From: Labia minor
Taxonomy: Eukaryota; Arthropoda; Insecta; Dermaptera; Spongiphoridae
Length of the DNA stretch: 64,000 nt
Direction of reading: 5' to 3'
Assembly: GCA_963082975.1 (NCBI GenBank)
Contig: OY720346.1
Location: forward strand, 75,384,767-75,448,766
The notes below the pieces were generated by a model. The model was not told where the DNA came from. It did no database searches and was given only the letters and a program-made list of their open reading frames with translations. Each line of letters opens with the position of its first letter. Positions within the stretch are counted from its first letter, which is position 1. This document shows positions 32,641-45,076 of the stretch, piece by piece. The translations under genes were made by a program, and so were the position numbers.

Positions 32641-33253
32641 TTTACCGATTGACGATAGTAAGGGAGGTATTGTTTTCACACCAAATTTCACATGTAGAGA
32701 TTTTTACATATCTCCACGAATCATGCTTTTTTTTAACAGAAAAAAGTATTTTTAGCGTGATGTCTGTCCGTCCGTACGTCTGTCCGTCCGTATAGATGTG
32801 TACAGCTTGAACGGCTCAACGGATTTTGATAAAATTTGGAATATTTTCTTAAGGCATCAGTAGCATGAATTCATCAACTTTTGGTGTATATCCGGAAACC
32901 GGAAGTGGTAATATTAACGATCGACGATAGGAAGGGAAGGGTTATTTTCACACCAAATTCACATATCTCCACGAATCATGCACTTTGTATTAGTTTTATC
33001 CTCGGGAAAAATCATCTTCATTAGTTTTTTCTTTTTTTTAAATTATATGACGTCATCCAGCCCTTCATGACTTCACAACCAGTGCCTCCTTATATATTAT
33101 AAATAAAATAAAATTAAAAATATTTATATTATATCCATATCTGTTTTTTATTGCATTAATAGATACATTTAAATTATTTGAAATTGTTTCTGTAGCTGGA
33201 AATTAATTTACTTCAAACCGTCGCTCGGTTCTGCGCCTGGTCACAGGTCAACT
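32641..33253 (+). mobile_element. Family C (Helentron/HINE-like) element, copy 3
   Basis: Begins after a T run with TACCGATTGACGATAG. A second 5'-end-like block (CGATCGACGATAGGAAGG) lies at 32917, so the 5' end is tandemly duplicated, as in copy 4. It ends with CCGTCGCTCGG and the hairpin CTGCGCCTGGTCACAG, then GTCAACTT. Confidence 0.8.
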
Positions 33254-33450
33254 TATTTTATTTTGAAGTTAAAGTTATAATCTATTATGTTTTCATAAAA
33301 ACATGTTTATATAATATTTTTTTTTTTTAATCCAGTTCTTTCATGACATTGAAATCTATTTTTTCTATATTTTTTAAAACTAAAATTAATATATAAGTAT
33401 ATATAATTAAAATTGGAGGTAAACGACTAATATGTTCAATCTTTCTCTTT

Positions 33451-33489
<39 letters not shown>

Positions 33490-33616
33490 TACTCGTATAT
33501 AGTAAACTTTAATATTGATGTTTTTGTAATGTCAAATCATTTGAAGGACTTTCTTTTTCTATAATACTTTACTACAAGGGTAAAGTAAATTGAAATAATG
33601 AATAGCAAAAAAAAAA
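33254..33616. other. AT-rich spacer with (AT)n at about 33450-33485
   Basis: No gene recognised. Confidence 0.6.
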
Positions 33617-33945
33617 GTGGTAAGTGTTTAGTCTAACCGATGTATGATTAATTTGGATAAAATTTTACCAGTGGATTCCTTTTTTGATTCAAAACAAACT
33701 TTCCTTAAGAAGTATGTGGCGGTCGCTTCTAGTTTACAAGATATAAATTATTAAAGTTTGCATATAAATCCATTGATATTCTATTTAGCTACCATGTTTT
33801 ATGATTTGCCAACCAGAGGGCTCCACTAATTTTTGGTTTTTATATGGTAGCTAAATTGTTTGTTTTGAATCAAAAAATGGAATCTACTAGTAAAGTTTTA
33901 TCCAAATCAATCATACATCGGTTAGACTAAACATTTACCAAAAAA
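33617..33945. mobile_element. Palindromic MITE (about 330 bp)
   Basis: Left arm (33617-33705: GTTTAGTCTAACCGATGTAT, TTTGATTCAAAACAAAC) and right arm (33855-33945) are reverse complements with few mismatches. TAGCTACCAT and its complement also pair at the inner edges. No ORF. The flanks are A-rich, so a TA or short duplication cannot be fixed. Confidence 0.75.
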
Positions 33946-34610
33946 GTTTAAAGATTTTGTGAAATATTCACATTTCTAGCCTAGAATAGTGAATACATTT
34001 TAAGGATTTTCATTAATAATAATAATAATATTTTTATTATAATTTTGCAATTTAAATTCATATAAAAGATGTACTTTGTTGAAAGGAACGATCATGTTTT
34101 GTTTGTTTTATTTGTTTTGTTTTTTTACTTTCATTTACCCATATATGTATATACCTGTATATAGGTTCAGGACTAGTATTGCGTATGATCAAAAAATCGA
34201 ATTTATTTTGTTCTTCTCTTAAAAAAAAACTTAATTATAAGTTTCTTAATTGGAAACATTTTAATAAGAAAAAAAATTATGAATTAAGGATTAAATGTAA
34301 AATTCAGTACAAAAATAAAATTATTATTAAATAAATTAAACTCTTTCATGCATTTTAATGGTTATGTACTTCTTATTGTACATTACGAAATAGAATTGAT
34401 GATGACTATTTTATTTAATCATTTAAGTATGATTGTTATTATAAAATATCAGTGAGAGATTAAAGAAAGTTTTGTTCTTATAGATGAGAGGCGGGGGAGG
34501 GGGGAAGAGGGGAAGTATTGGATAAAGGTTCATAACACATAATAATATGACATAACATAAAATTTAAATTAAATAAAAAATAATCATCAGATTATTCAAT
34601 ATTTGTTTTT
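33946..34610. other. AT-rich spacer
   Basis: Contains a purine tract GGCGGGGGAGGGGGG-like at 34491-34515 and nothing else. Confidence 0.5.
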
Positions 34611-34619
34611 TAATATAGT

Positions 34620-35525
34620 AAATTTATCTAAATATATACATATCTATAAATATATCTATCCCAGTGGCTCTACGGAACTCGAAAGTTCTTGGCCGCAGCA
34701 ACTACACTTCTCCAAGTATCCCTATTCTGAGCGACAACCATCCAATCTGTACCCTCTCCCATCTCCCTCTCACAACCCTTCCTACACTGCGCCCTTGGTC
34801 TTCCAAGCGGACGTTTCCCACTCGGTCTCCCCACCAATACATTTTTCGCCATTCTTTCCTCTCCCATTCTAGCCACATGCTCTGCCCATCGCAGTCTTCC
34901 TGATTTTATAATTCTAACTATATCTGGAGATGCATAGAGATCATGCAATTCCTCGCTATGCAGTCTCCGTCATTCTCCGGTGACCTCATCTTTCTTTGGC
35001 CCATACATGCTTCGAATACTCTAAATTCTCTAAATTTACTCTCGTCTCCTAAAGTCATAGACCATGCCTCACACCCATATAATACAACCGGCAAAATAAT
35101 AGTTTTCTTATTATTAATAAATAAATCAACTATATTAATTTATAATGATTTTCTTTAAAATTATATTAATATAGTATTAATAGTATTGAATAAATGCCTA
35201 GAGCAGGGGTGTCTAAACTGCGGCCCAAAACCCTTTGAGATGCAGCCCAAACGCAAATTATGAAAATATTTAAATTTTTTCATTATTTTTCTAAAAAAAA
35301 AAATGGTAAATTTATATTTATGTGCGGCCCAGTATATTTTTTTTTTTTGCAATGTGGCCCTCGAATTGTCATAGTTTAGACACCCCTGGCCTAGAGCATT
35401 TATGGTACTTGAAATATTTCAATAAAATATTAAATTGATTTAACTCATTGTGGGATAAATAGTTTTTAATAGTTTAACCACCCACATCTATTCAATGATA
35501 ACAAAATAATATCTTAATTCAATTA
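34620..35525 (-). mobile_element. LINE 3' tail repeat, copy 3, split by a hAT
   Basis: Reverse-strand paralog of 3108-3775. The minus frame at 34670-34948 reads [38 protein letters not shown] and AQNRDTWRSVVAAAKNF. The GATA-type tail lies at 34620-34665. The shared 5' flank continues to about 35525 and is interrupted by the hAT at 35204-35388, whose empty site is preserved at the corresponding point of copy 1 (near 3222-3235). Confidence 0.85.
35204..35388. mobile_element. Non-autonomous hAT element (185 bp) inside LINE repeat
   Basis: Ends CAGGGGTGTCTAAACTGCGG and ATAGTTTAGACACCCCTG, exact 8-bp duplication GCCTAGAG (35196-35203, 35389-35396). Copy 1 of the host repeat has a single, uninterrupted CTCTAGGC, an empty-site control. 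Confidence 0.95.
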
Positions 35526-36126
35526 AAATATATTTTTATTTATTTTATTATATATAATTTATGACGAAAAATAAAATGATATATAAAAGTTATTATGTGC
35601 TTCTCTTAAAAAATAAATTATTAAAAATTTTATAAAATTCTTTGTAAAATAAATATATATACTTATAATAAATTTCTAATTTAGATTAAATTTATATAAA
35701 AAAAACCTCTGCCTTTGTACGTCCTCCGAAAGGACAACGCTTATCAAGCCAATTATATCAATGCGGTGTCCTATGATCAGTAAAACGGATCCTCTCAACC
35801 TTTACCTTGATTTTCTTGATCGGAGGCGCTATCAAGTAGCTTTTAAATTTATATAATAATTATATATTATTCTATTACTGGATTCCATTAAGTTTATTTT
35901 TACGTATAATTGCAATTATAAAACAAATTTAATATATTATAAAAAATAAATTTTGCATGAAATCTTGTTAAATGGTAAAATGACTTGTTCGTCCTCGGTG
36001 TAAGGACACCGTATATTCTACAAATTATTGGGTCAATGTGATTTCAAACGTTTAGTTATCTTATGATTGTCTAGTAAGGTTATTAATATACCAATGTCAA
36101 ATAATTGAAATGAAATTATATTTTAC

Positions 36127-36161
<35 letters not shown>

Positions 36162-36454
36162 CTTCACTATCACTTTTGCACGAATTAAATACAGAATTAA
36201 TCTTTTTATTAGTCAGAAAAGTTAATTATAAAACAATTTCAATTTATTTATAGTATTATTTAAAATAATTTAATAATATAATTACAAATTAATAATTATT
36301 ATCTACATATTTATTTTAAAGATTAACAAAATTATCAAATTTTAATTTTAGTTGCTGTGTAGACACATTCTTGACCAATGAATGTGTGTTTTATATTATT
36401 TTAATGACTCCTATCAACTAGAGACTGATTTATCAAAGAAAATTAGAAAATATT
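35526..36454. other. AT-rich spacer with two small hairpin islands
   Basis: GTCCTCCGAAAGGAC (35720-35734) and GTCCTCGGTGTAAGGAC (35990-36006) are small GC-richer hairpins in otherwise AT-rich DNA. (TAA)n lies at about 36129-36161. No gene. Confidence 0.5.
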
Positions 36455-37050
36455 TTTTTTACTATCTCGCCAGATTGCGATCACGAAAATTTTCGATGTC
36501 GAGATTTTGATGTTTTTATACGTTTTGAAGGTTTCTGAATCATTTTCACTAAAATTGAGAAAAATGTCTTTGTGTGTGTGTGTGTGTGTATGTATGTAGA
36601 CAAGATTACGCAAAAACGGTTTGAGCTAGAATGATGAAATTTCGTACACAAAATTACACAAAATTTGAAGTTTTCTATCAACTTTTGAGAAATGTAGCTC
36701 AACCGGAAGAGGGTCATTACCTACAACGTTTTGATATTTTTTTTTCCTCTAAAGTGACCGTATAAATAAAGATCTAGGTTTGATAATTTTTCACATGATT
36801 AAAAATTGTATAAAACTGCTATATATAGAATTTCAGTTTGATTCAATCGCTGAAAGTACCAGAATTAATTTTTTAACACTGCAAATCTCGCAACGCGTGA
36901 AGTGGTGCCATCAACAACGAGCCAAACATGCCCTGGTTTAATAAATATTATTGATTAATTTTAATTTATAATTTAATTAATTTATTTTAAATTAATATAT
37001 GTTATTTAATCCAATTCAAATTTGCGAGATAGTCGATTGGAGACACTCCA
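36455..37050 (+). mobile_element. Family B (Helentron/HINE-like) element, full-length copy
   Basis: T run then ACTATCTCGCCAG at the start, the B internal block, and GCGAGATAGTCG plus hairpin and CCAGCTT at the end. A (GT)n microsatellite (about 36571-36588) sits where other B copies have theirs. Confidence 0.85.
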
Positions 37051-37482
37051 GCTTATTTTCTTTTCAATTTGGGGATATAAGAGAAATGAATGATGTATTG
37101 GAATTGGATTTGGATTTAATTAAGATTTCATGACTGTTTAAATAAGAATAAAATTAATGAGTGAAAAAATTGTTGGATGATTTCTCCATACCACAACTGA
37201 CCTTTGTTCAAGAGTTGCCCTAAATACTAATAGTCATAATTAATCAAATTTTTTTTTTGTTTTTAATAAGTAAATGTGTTTTAATTTAATATTAAGCAAA
37301 CGTAAGTGTACTAAAAAAACTATTATAATTATATTTATTATGTAATTTAAAATGAGAAATCAAAATGAATCAAAAGAAAATAATAATTTCAATTTAATAT
37401 TTTTCTTTCCTCTTGACCTAATAAAAAAGTATAAGTACATTTATAAATAAATATATATCATTGATTATATTTGATAATTCTA
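37051..37482. other. AT-rich spacer
   Basis: No feature recognised. Confidence 0.5.
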
Positions 37483-37490
37483 GTATAGTA

Positions 37491-37882
37491 GAAAACGGAT
37501 GTTTTTAAACTGTGGTATATATACCTTATATGCAACTAGTGGTACCTATACCTCCAGCACAGACCATCTATAAGACTAATAAACTCTATTGTCTTTGATA
37601 AAATAAAGTTTTTGGCGCCACCACGCGAGTGCAGGCAGTAACTAATTAAAAACAAAAATCGGTCTTGTGTTTATGTGTTTTTGCATGTAGAGTTATCGGT
37701 TATGCGCCTGCAGCGCCTCTTAGCGGTGCCACATAGAGACATCATATTAAAAAAAAATGGTTTCACCGATTTCTAAGGAGTTGGGGGCCCTGACCTCCAG
37801 TATATTTACTTTTAGTAATGAATTTATTTTAGTGGTAACTGAACTTTCGGTGATACCAACTTTAAAAGTTTGAAAACCCCTG
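37491..37882. mobile_element. Degenerate hAT element (392 bp)
   Basis: The right end AGTTTGAAAACCCCTG has a weaker inverted partner at the left, GGATGTTTTTAAACTG. Flanks GTATAGTA and GTATAGAA match at seven of eight bases. No transposase. Confidence 0.65.
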
Positions 37883-37890
37883 GTATAGAA

Positions 37891-38490
37891 TATATCATAT
37901 AAAAGAGAACGATCATTAAAATTAATCTACTTTCACTACCATTGCTAGATTATATTTTATTCGAAAAAAATCATTTAATAGAAATTCCACTTATCATCAG
38001 TAAAATTTTCAAATTATCTATTTATCTATTTTTATTTCTAAGACACTTTCCAAAGTTTTTACCTAAAGAAATTATATTTTTTCTATTGGCGTTACTTTTA
38101 TCCAGAGCCATCTCCATCTAATTTCTATCTCCTCCCAATTCCTTGATATCTATTAAAATGTTTATTTTGACAGCCGATTCTGTCCTTAATCAACCAATCG
38201 GTTGTTTCTCAATTGGTCTCTCAGTATTTAAGTTTATTTGCAAGTCGTCCTACAGCCATTTGAACCACAAGAAATATTAATTTTAATTAATATTAATCGA
38301 CTTATTGGCAAATGATGCATATTTAAAAGGACACAAACCAAAAACTTTTTGAATTTCTTCACACACAACACTTATTATATCAGCTCTTCAAACATATTAA
38401 TGATTATGAGGCTTAAGTGTGAAGTTGTGTTCGACAAAATATAATTAAATCATCTGGCGGAAAAAACGAAATTATTTTCCAAACAACCTA
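37891..38490. promoter_or_regulatory. Single-copy stretch with CCAAT motifs, function unknown
   Basis: 38160-38290 contains AACCAATCGGTTG and CAATTGG close together and a TATTTAAG, which can look like a promoter, but no ORF of quality follows on either strand. Kept as weak evidence only. Confidence 0.2.
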
Positions 38491-38494
38491 ATAT

Positions 38495-38935
38495 TTGTGC
38501 CACTCAATTCAGAAGCCAAACCGATTAACTCCAATTTTGAAAATTTTGCTAGTAATGTAATCTGTAAGCTGACAGATGCTTCTAAATTTAGCTGTCAAAG
38601 TGACTATCTCCACATTATGTTATTAACCCTTTAGACACCGCTTAGGTTGCGTAGGAACAAAATCAAAATGTTTTCAGTGAGTAAGTTGACTAACTCCAAA
38701 ATATTTACATTTTGTAGGTTTAATATTTCCAAAAAGGTTTTCTTCATTTATATTATTGTTACAAATTTTTATAATAAAATTTTATACCTTACTCTTGCAA
38801 TGGAATATACATTTTTCTGTAATCAAAAAACCTAAATTTTCTACAGGCTGTGAACTTTGGGCTTCATTTTCTAAGTTTTATTAAATGAAGGAGTTAGTTA
38901 ATCGCTTTGGCTTCTGAGCGACACATTTATATGAA
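38495..38935. mobile_element. Inverted-repeat element, class unknown
   Basis: CAGAAGCCAAACCGATTAAC at 38508-38527 has its complement, GTTAATCGCTTTGGCTTCTG-like, at about 38897-38918. The two lie about 370 bases apart around AT-rich DNA with a small chance ORF. Looks like a MITE; no clear target duplication. Confidence 0.5.
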
Positions 38936-40727
38936 AGCGAAAAAATGAGATTTTTGTTGAAAATTTTTTAAAATAGTATATTCATTTTTATTTAAGTTGT
39001 CTTTATTAAGTATATATGATTATTTGTATATATATTTTCTAAATATTCAAATTGCATCTCCAGTCTTGTATTAGTATGTAAAATTCTTATATTATATTAA
39101 TAAATGAATGATAATAGGTTATATAGTAATTGTTTATTTTATATCATCAAAGAATTAATGTTAAATAACATAATTTAGAAGGAAATGATGTCATTTGAAA
39201 TTTTTAAAAACAATATAAATGTAAAAATATTACAGAAAATACATAATATCCGGTGATTTTTAAATGATGATGAATAAATATAATATTGGTACAATTGTAA
39301 AAGAGTATTTTGATTATTATAAATAAACCAATCTATTTATTTTTAAAATATGATAGGTATATAGAATTCTTCTTTATATATATGATGAACATGCCAAGAG
39401 GGTGGTGGAAATAGTCAACTATTATTAGTAGCTCATCATAAGAAAAAAAAAGAGTTAAATAATTGACATGATAAATTATCTAAAAAATTTAGGTAAAATA
39501 GAACCCAAGTCCATTTATTAGAATATTCAATTCAACCACACAATTATTTAAACCAATATTCAAATTCTTTTTTTCTTATTAGAAAATATCTAAAATAATT
39601 ATTTCTTACAATAAAAAATTAAATTTGTTATTTTGATTCATAAAGAATTTAAATAACATTTATGCAAATATAACTATGTATTATGTAAAAAGTAGAGTAG
39701 GAAACCAACATTTACGCCTGAAATGTATGCAACCAAACAGTCAGCACTGTATTGCTAGGAAATCTAAATTATTCATCTCATTATTTTATAAAGAAAAATT
39801 TTCAAGGTTATATATAAATTATTATATTAATATTAATAAAGAAAATAAAGTTGAAGGTTGGTTCAATTTAAATATTAATTTGTTATGAATGAAAATTGAA
39901 ATTTATTTATTTATTTTTATTTTTTTTTTTTTTGTAAAATCTATTCTTTTATTTATAAATGTATTTAGATAAATATAATCATTTGATGTTATGAATATTT
40001 ATAGCAATTTAAAATAAATTGAGATTATTTTTTATATAATATTATTATCTAACGATCCAGATCTTATTTTGATAATAATTTTTGAGTTATGATCAGAATA
40101 CCAATTTCGCGCGAATTTCGATTTTATTTAAAGAATAAAATTATATAAAAGGAAATTTTAATATTTCAAAATTTTATATTCAACGCCAGTTATTATTTAT
40201 TTGTAATCAACTAAGTTAAAAGATTAATTAATTAATCTGGCTATTAAAAATAAAGTTAAAGCAAAACGCAGTGTCGAGACAGCAATCAAAAATTTTGTCT
40301 GATATGAAAGCAAGGTGAAAACATTTTATATAACTTTAGTTATGTTATATTATACAGTTATATTGTTTATCGCATTTACATTATATTATTATATTGCACT
40401 GATTAATTAATAATTAATGTTTTTTTTTATTTTTTTCATTTTAACATTCGCTTTTTATCAATTTCACCTGAGGTGAATAATTACCTCGTGTCCGCACATA
40501 ATCATAATTTATTGAGAATTGTAAAAATAAACTTATTATTATTATTTCTTTAAAAATAGAAGTTATAAAATTTTATTTAAAAAGATGTACGTAAGGTAAG
40601 GAAAAATAGATAATTAATGATTTATTTAATCATTTTATACTAATAAATATTAAAAGAAATGTGAATTTTTTAAATATAATAAATAATTTAAAAAATTTTC
40701 TCAAGATAATTCAAGATAAAAATAAGT
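38936..40727. other. Long AT-rich spacer
   Basis: About 1.8 kb without a recognisable gene or element. The ORF at 39676-39888 has no family features. Confidence 0.5.
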
Positions 40728-41338
40728 TGACCTGTAGCCAGGCACAGAACCGACCGACGATTTGAAATAAATTAATTTCCACCTACAGAAACAATTTCAA
40801 ATAATTTAATTAATGTATTAATTATTCTATTAATGCAATACAAAACAGATATGGATATAACATAAATATTTTTAATTTTATTTTATTTATAATATATAAG
40901 GAGGGGCTGGTTGTGACGTCATATAATTTTAAATTAAGAAAAAACTAATGCAAATGATTTATCCCGATGATAAAACCAATACAAGGTGTATGATTCGTGG
41001 AGATATGTAAAAAATCTCCTCAGGTGAAATTTGGCGTGAAAATAACCCTTCCCTTCCTATCGTCAATATGTAATACTATCACTTCCGGTTTCCGGATTTG
41101 TACCAAAGTTGATCAATTCATCATACTGATGCATTAAGTAAATATAACAAATTTCATCAAAATCCGTTGAGCCGTTCAAGCTGTACACATCTATACGGAC
41201 GGATGGACGGACAAATATCATGCTAAAAATACTTTTTTCTGTTAAGAAAATGCATGATTCGTGGAGATATGTAAAAATCTCCACATGTGAAATTTGGTGT
41301 GAAAACAATACCTCCCTTACTATCATCGGTCGGTAAAA
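40728..41338 (-). mobile_element. Family C (Helentron/HINE-like) element, copy 4
   Basis: On the minus strand it opens at 41336 with TACCGACCGATGATAG, repeats the 5' block internally at about 41070 as in copy 3, and closes with ATCGTCGGTCGG and the hairpin CTGTGCCTGGCTACAG, then GTCAACTT at 40727. Confidence 0.83.
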
Positions 41339-41532
41339 ATCTTATTTTTGAGTAAATAATTTATTAATAGTGAGTATAATTAATATATTTTATAAATAAA
41401 TTGAAATCTTTCTGCCTTATCATGATTATCTTCAAAAATTTATTTTCATTGTTTAATCAGTGATAAATTAATGATTAATTAGTTTCAATCATTATGAAAC
41501 AAAGATTAGACACTAGTATCATCAATATATAT

Positions 41533-41964
41533 CAGAGGTTCTTAAACTTATGTACTCCGCGAACCCCCACTTGAAAAAAAATTTTTTGACGGACCCCATC
41601 CCAACTTTAGGTACTTTAAGTCATTTTATTAGTTCATTTCTGGCTTACGATCTCATAAGAACAAGGATATATGATGAATATTTCTAACGATTTCTTTGCA
41701 TATTGTAGAACACATTTTATTAGAAATTATAATATTGAAGAAAGAAAATTCAGCTAAATATGAAGATGGTTTCCATAGGTAGCAATAGTTTTCTTGCGTA
41801 TTTCGTTGAATTTGGGTATTTGATCTCTGTCTCCTCATAAAGCCATGCCATCGCTCCTTTTATATTAAATAAAGATTTAACTGACTCATCATTTTCTCGT
41901 GCACCTGTACGATGGCTTTGCGGACACCCAGGGGTCCGCGGACCACAGTTTAAGAGAACCTCTG
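41533..41964 (-). mobile_element. hAT element (432 bp) with transposase fragment
   Basis: Ends CAGAGGTTCTTAAACTT and CAGTTTAAGAGAACCTCTG, flanked by ATATATAT on both sides. The minus frame 41750-42010 includes ESVKSLFNIKGAMAWLYEE and KYPNSTKYARKLLLPMETIF. This resembles the hAT C-terminal region in which a tyrosine-proline pair and a leucine-rich segment precede the dimerisation motif. Strongly deleted. Confidence 0.85.
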
Positions 41965-42349
41965 ATATATATAATTTCCTAAGTATGTGTGTATGAAATG
42001 TCTGTAACATTACGAATTAGATTAGAAATTTACAATTTTCAATTTTTAGAGAATTTAAAATAAAAAAAAATTTTAATATTCTACATTTTTTGATATTAAT
42101 ATTATATTTTTATTATAAACTAGCTGCTCAGAGCGCCTTCGGCGCTCTTCACACCTAGACGGGGGCTCCGCCCCCTGTACCCCCGAGTTGTACATAGTAT
42201 TTGGTGGTTGAAAGTATTAAAAGGTTTTCATCCATTTTGTTTCAATCAGTATATTACATAAAACATTCATTTCTTTTTGTGTTCTTATTTAAAATATATT
42301 TTAATTTAATCAGTAAATTAATTATATATATTAATATTATTGTATTTGT

Positions 42350-43205
42350 TATATCTTTCTATCTATGTGGCTCAAAGATACTCTAAAGTTCTTAGCCGCA
42401 ACAACCACATTTCTCCAAGTGTCCCTATCCTGAGCCCTTGTTCCATCTCTCTTACGTCCCTTCCTACGCGTCATTGGTTTTCCAAGCGGACGTTTTCCAA
42501 TCGGCCTTCCCACCAATATCTTTTTCCTCTCCCATTCTTGCCACGTGCCCTGCCTATCGCAGCTTTTTCCCTTTTATAACCCTAACTATTTCTGAAGATG
42601 CAGAGAGGCCATGCAATTTCTTGTTATACAGTCTCCCTCATATCCGGTGACCTCATCTTTCTTTGGCCAATAAATGCAGGGAAGAATCCTATTCTCAAAT
42701 ACTCTGAATCTACTCTCATCTCCAAGGGTCATAGACCATGCCTCCCACCCATATAAAAATAATCTTTTTATATATTCCCTTTGATAATAATTTTGAAGAG
42801 ATAAGCCTCTTTATTGCAGATAACAGGCGTTTCCCGATTGCAACCCCGATTTAAATTCTTCTCAAATATTATTATCCTTCGTGATTACATTCAATTTTTA
42901 TACATATTCAAATTCTACATTTTGTATCTTAAGATTTTGTATGTTAATACTCTTCCTCTTTGTTACTAAATATTTTTTCTTATCACTATTAATTTCAAAC
43001 CTCCATTAAATTTTCCTCGCTATCTGTAATTGCAATTGCCGAATCTCCTATTATATTTAAGTCGTCTGAGTAACCTAATATTTTACAATTGATTTCCGCA
43101 TCTTATTCTTTCTTTACTACCTTCAAGAGAAATTTGAAGATTGAAAATTTGAAAAAGTTTATCCGGATCTATTGAGTCATGCGTATGTTTTACTAAAGTC
43201 TACAA
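42350..43205 (-). pseudogene. LINE reverse-transcriptase/tail fragment carried in Helitron copy 1
   Basis: Minus-strand reading shows a decayed DFSKTY (RT motif A region, about 43180-43200), then KILGYSDDLNIIGDSA (43030-43085) with YSDD at 43061-43072 as the RT catalytic motif. The post-RT tail follows: ENRI, GPKKDE, HVARM-like, AQD-like. It ends in the GATA-type tail near 42350. Stops and frameshifts throughout. The same fragment sits at the same place in Helitron copy 2, so it entered before the Helitron copies separated. Confidence 0.78.
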
Positions 43206-44710
43206 ATAATTATTGAACAGAAATATTGAATTCGCGGTTTTGTTCCTAATATCTGTCATAATGAAAATATCTTAATTAATGTTGGTCGATTTGGCCTGAA
43301 CCCGCAATGATTATAATAGTGAAATAGAGTATAATATTTCTTGATCATTACATTTTGGTATTTTATTTTCATTGCTAGATTATTATTGAATATTTTTAAT
43401 TATAATGAAACTTGAGAAAATGCAAAAATAGAGACTTGAGACAATTTATAAAAATTAACGGTATAAAACTATAGATAAATGACCAATATATACATTCATT
43501 AATAGTATTAATTTAAATTAATTGATTTATTTGTTTTTTTTTATTATTAAGTTCATTTATTAATTTTTTTAGATTATAGTTATTTTCCTTAAAAGAAACT
43601 TAAATTCTGTGGTGCTAGGGGATTTGAAAATTATTCGCCGCAATATGAAGATTTCGCTTACAGTTTCTGTCATGTCCGACCTCCATCCAACAGTTATTTT
43701 CTGTTAAGTTTTTTGCTTCTCTTAATCATGTGATCTATATATTTAATTTTTTTTGATTCATTATAATAAAATTTAAACAAATAAAAATTTTTACTTTGTT
43801 AATTTATATAAATTTCAATATAAGCTGATTGTGAGTGATACGCTTAGCCAATACTCTGAATAATTTGTGTACAAAAATATTTAATGTTCTTAGCGAGATT
43901 TGATATAATGTTGTACGATTTGTCCTAAATCTGAATTAGAAGAAAATTATAAATTGCCTCCTCTTCCAGCCCAATTCATTTACCCACCCATGTTGCATAT
44001 GGCATCTAAATTTCTTAAAACTCCGTTTTTTTAATTTAAAATAGAAGGAGAGAAAGAGTTTTAAATTATATTCGAATAGTCTATATATTCTATATATCAG
44101 TATTTTTTTTCTGAATTTAATAGCAAGTTGATTTTAAAAATTTTCCATTCTTAATGCATATGATTGATTACATGTGTTAAAATTTAAAAAAATTCAAATA
44201 TTCTAATTTTTATTTTTATATATACAATTTAATATTATTTTTTATTAATATCATATCAAAAAAAGAGAATTTATTAAAAATTAAAAATAAAAAAAGAAGC
44301 CTATTAATAAAAAATTGAATGGTGATTTAAATATTTTATTAAATTAATTAAAATGAGACCTTTTAGAATAAATTATTTAATTGAAATGATATTTAAATAT
44401 AAGAATTTAAAAAAATATTATATTCTTTGTTTGGCAATTGTTATTTAATTATGTGCAACATGATTCGACTTGCACAGAGCATCGTTATTTTTTATTAATA
44501 TCACATAATAAAAATGAATCTTTTAAACATAATAAATAAAAAAGACATTTTAATAAATTTAAAAAATATACCCAATTTAAAAATGTCAAAAATTTAAAAC
44601 AACTTTATATCATCATATTTTAATTTTTATATAATACTTATATATATATATATAGTAATTAATAATAGAGTAATTAAATTAAAATAAAAAACAAAGATAA
44701 TATAATTCAG

Positions 44711-44772
44711 TCATTTTAATTCAGGTTAAATAATATTTTTTTTATTATTCAATGATAAAATTTATATATTAT
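44711..44772 (+). repeat. 62-bp flanking direct repeat, left copy
   Basis: The 62 bases immediately before the 5' LTR recur exactly at 49557-49618, right after the 3' LTR. Helitron copy 2 has this sequence once (53219-53281). Ty3/Gypsy target duplications are normally 4-6 bp, so this is not an ordinary one. Confidence 0.85.
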
Positions 44773-45013
44773 TGTTATATATTTGATAATATTATATTCA
44801 CATGCAACATCAAGTAACACCAGATCAAGTAGGCAGTGACACTTTTGTACACGGGAATAAATAATAAACAAATTACGAGCACGACTAGACAGGCCGATTT
44901 AAATATAAATTGTTAATTATATACGAATGTAATATTTCAATATTAATAAATTAATAGTTACTTTATACCAGTGTACTTATTCAACAAAGAACCTGCGTAA
45001 TACACAATAATTT
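44773..45013 (+). repeat. 5' LTR of Ty3/Gypsy element
   Basis: 241 bases beginning TGTTATATATTTG. I see no difference from 49314-49554. Contains AATAAA (about 44861) as a possible polyadenylation signal. The precise outer edge could shift by a few bases, since the ends do not show a clean TG...CA. Confidence 0.9.
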
Positions 45014-45030
45014 TGGCGACGAGGATGGGA
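45014..45030 (+). other. Primer-binding site
   Basis: TGGCGACGAGGATGGGA directly after the 5' LTR, in the position and of the TGG-initial type used for tRNA priming of minus-strand synthesis. The specific tRNA is not assigned. Confidence 0.7.
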
Positions 45031-45076
45031 TATTAATTTATGCTGATCGGAGGTAAGATCTACACAAATCTTAGAA

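Noticed and set aside
39676-39888. 70-codon ORF as a host exon
   Set aside because: Composition is AT-driven, and there are no family motifs, no plausible splice context and no neighbours.
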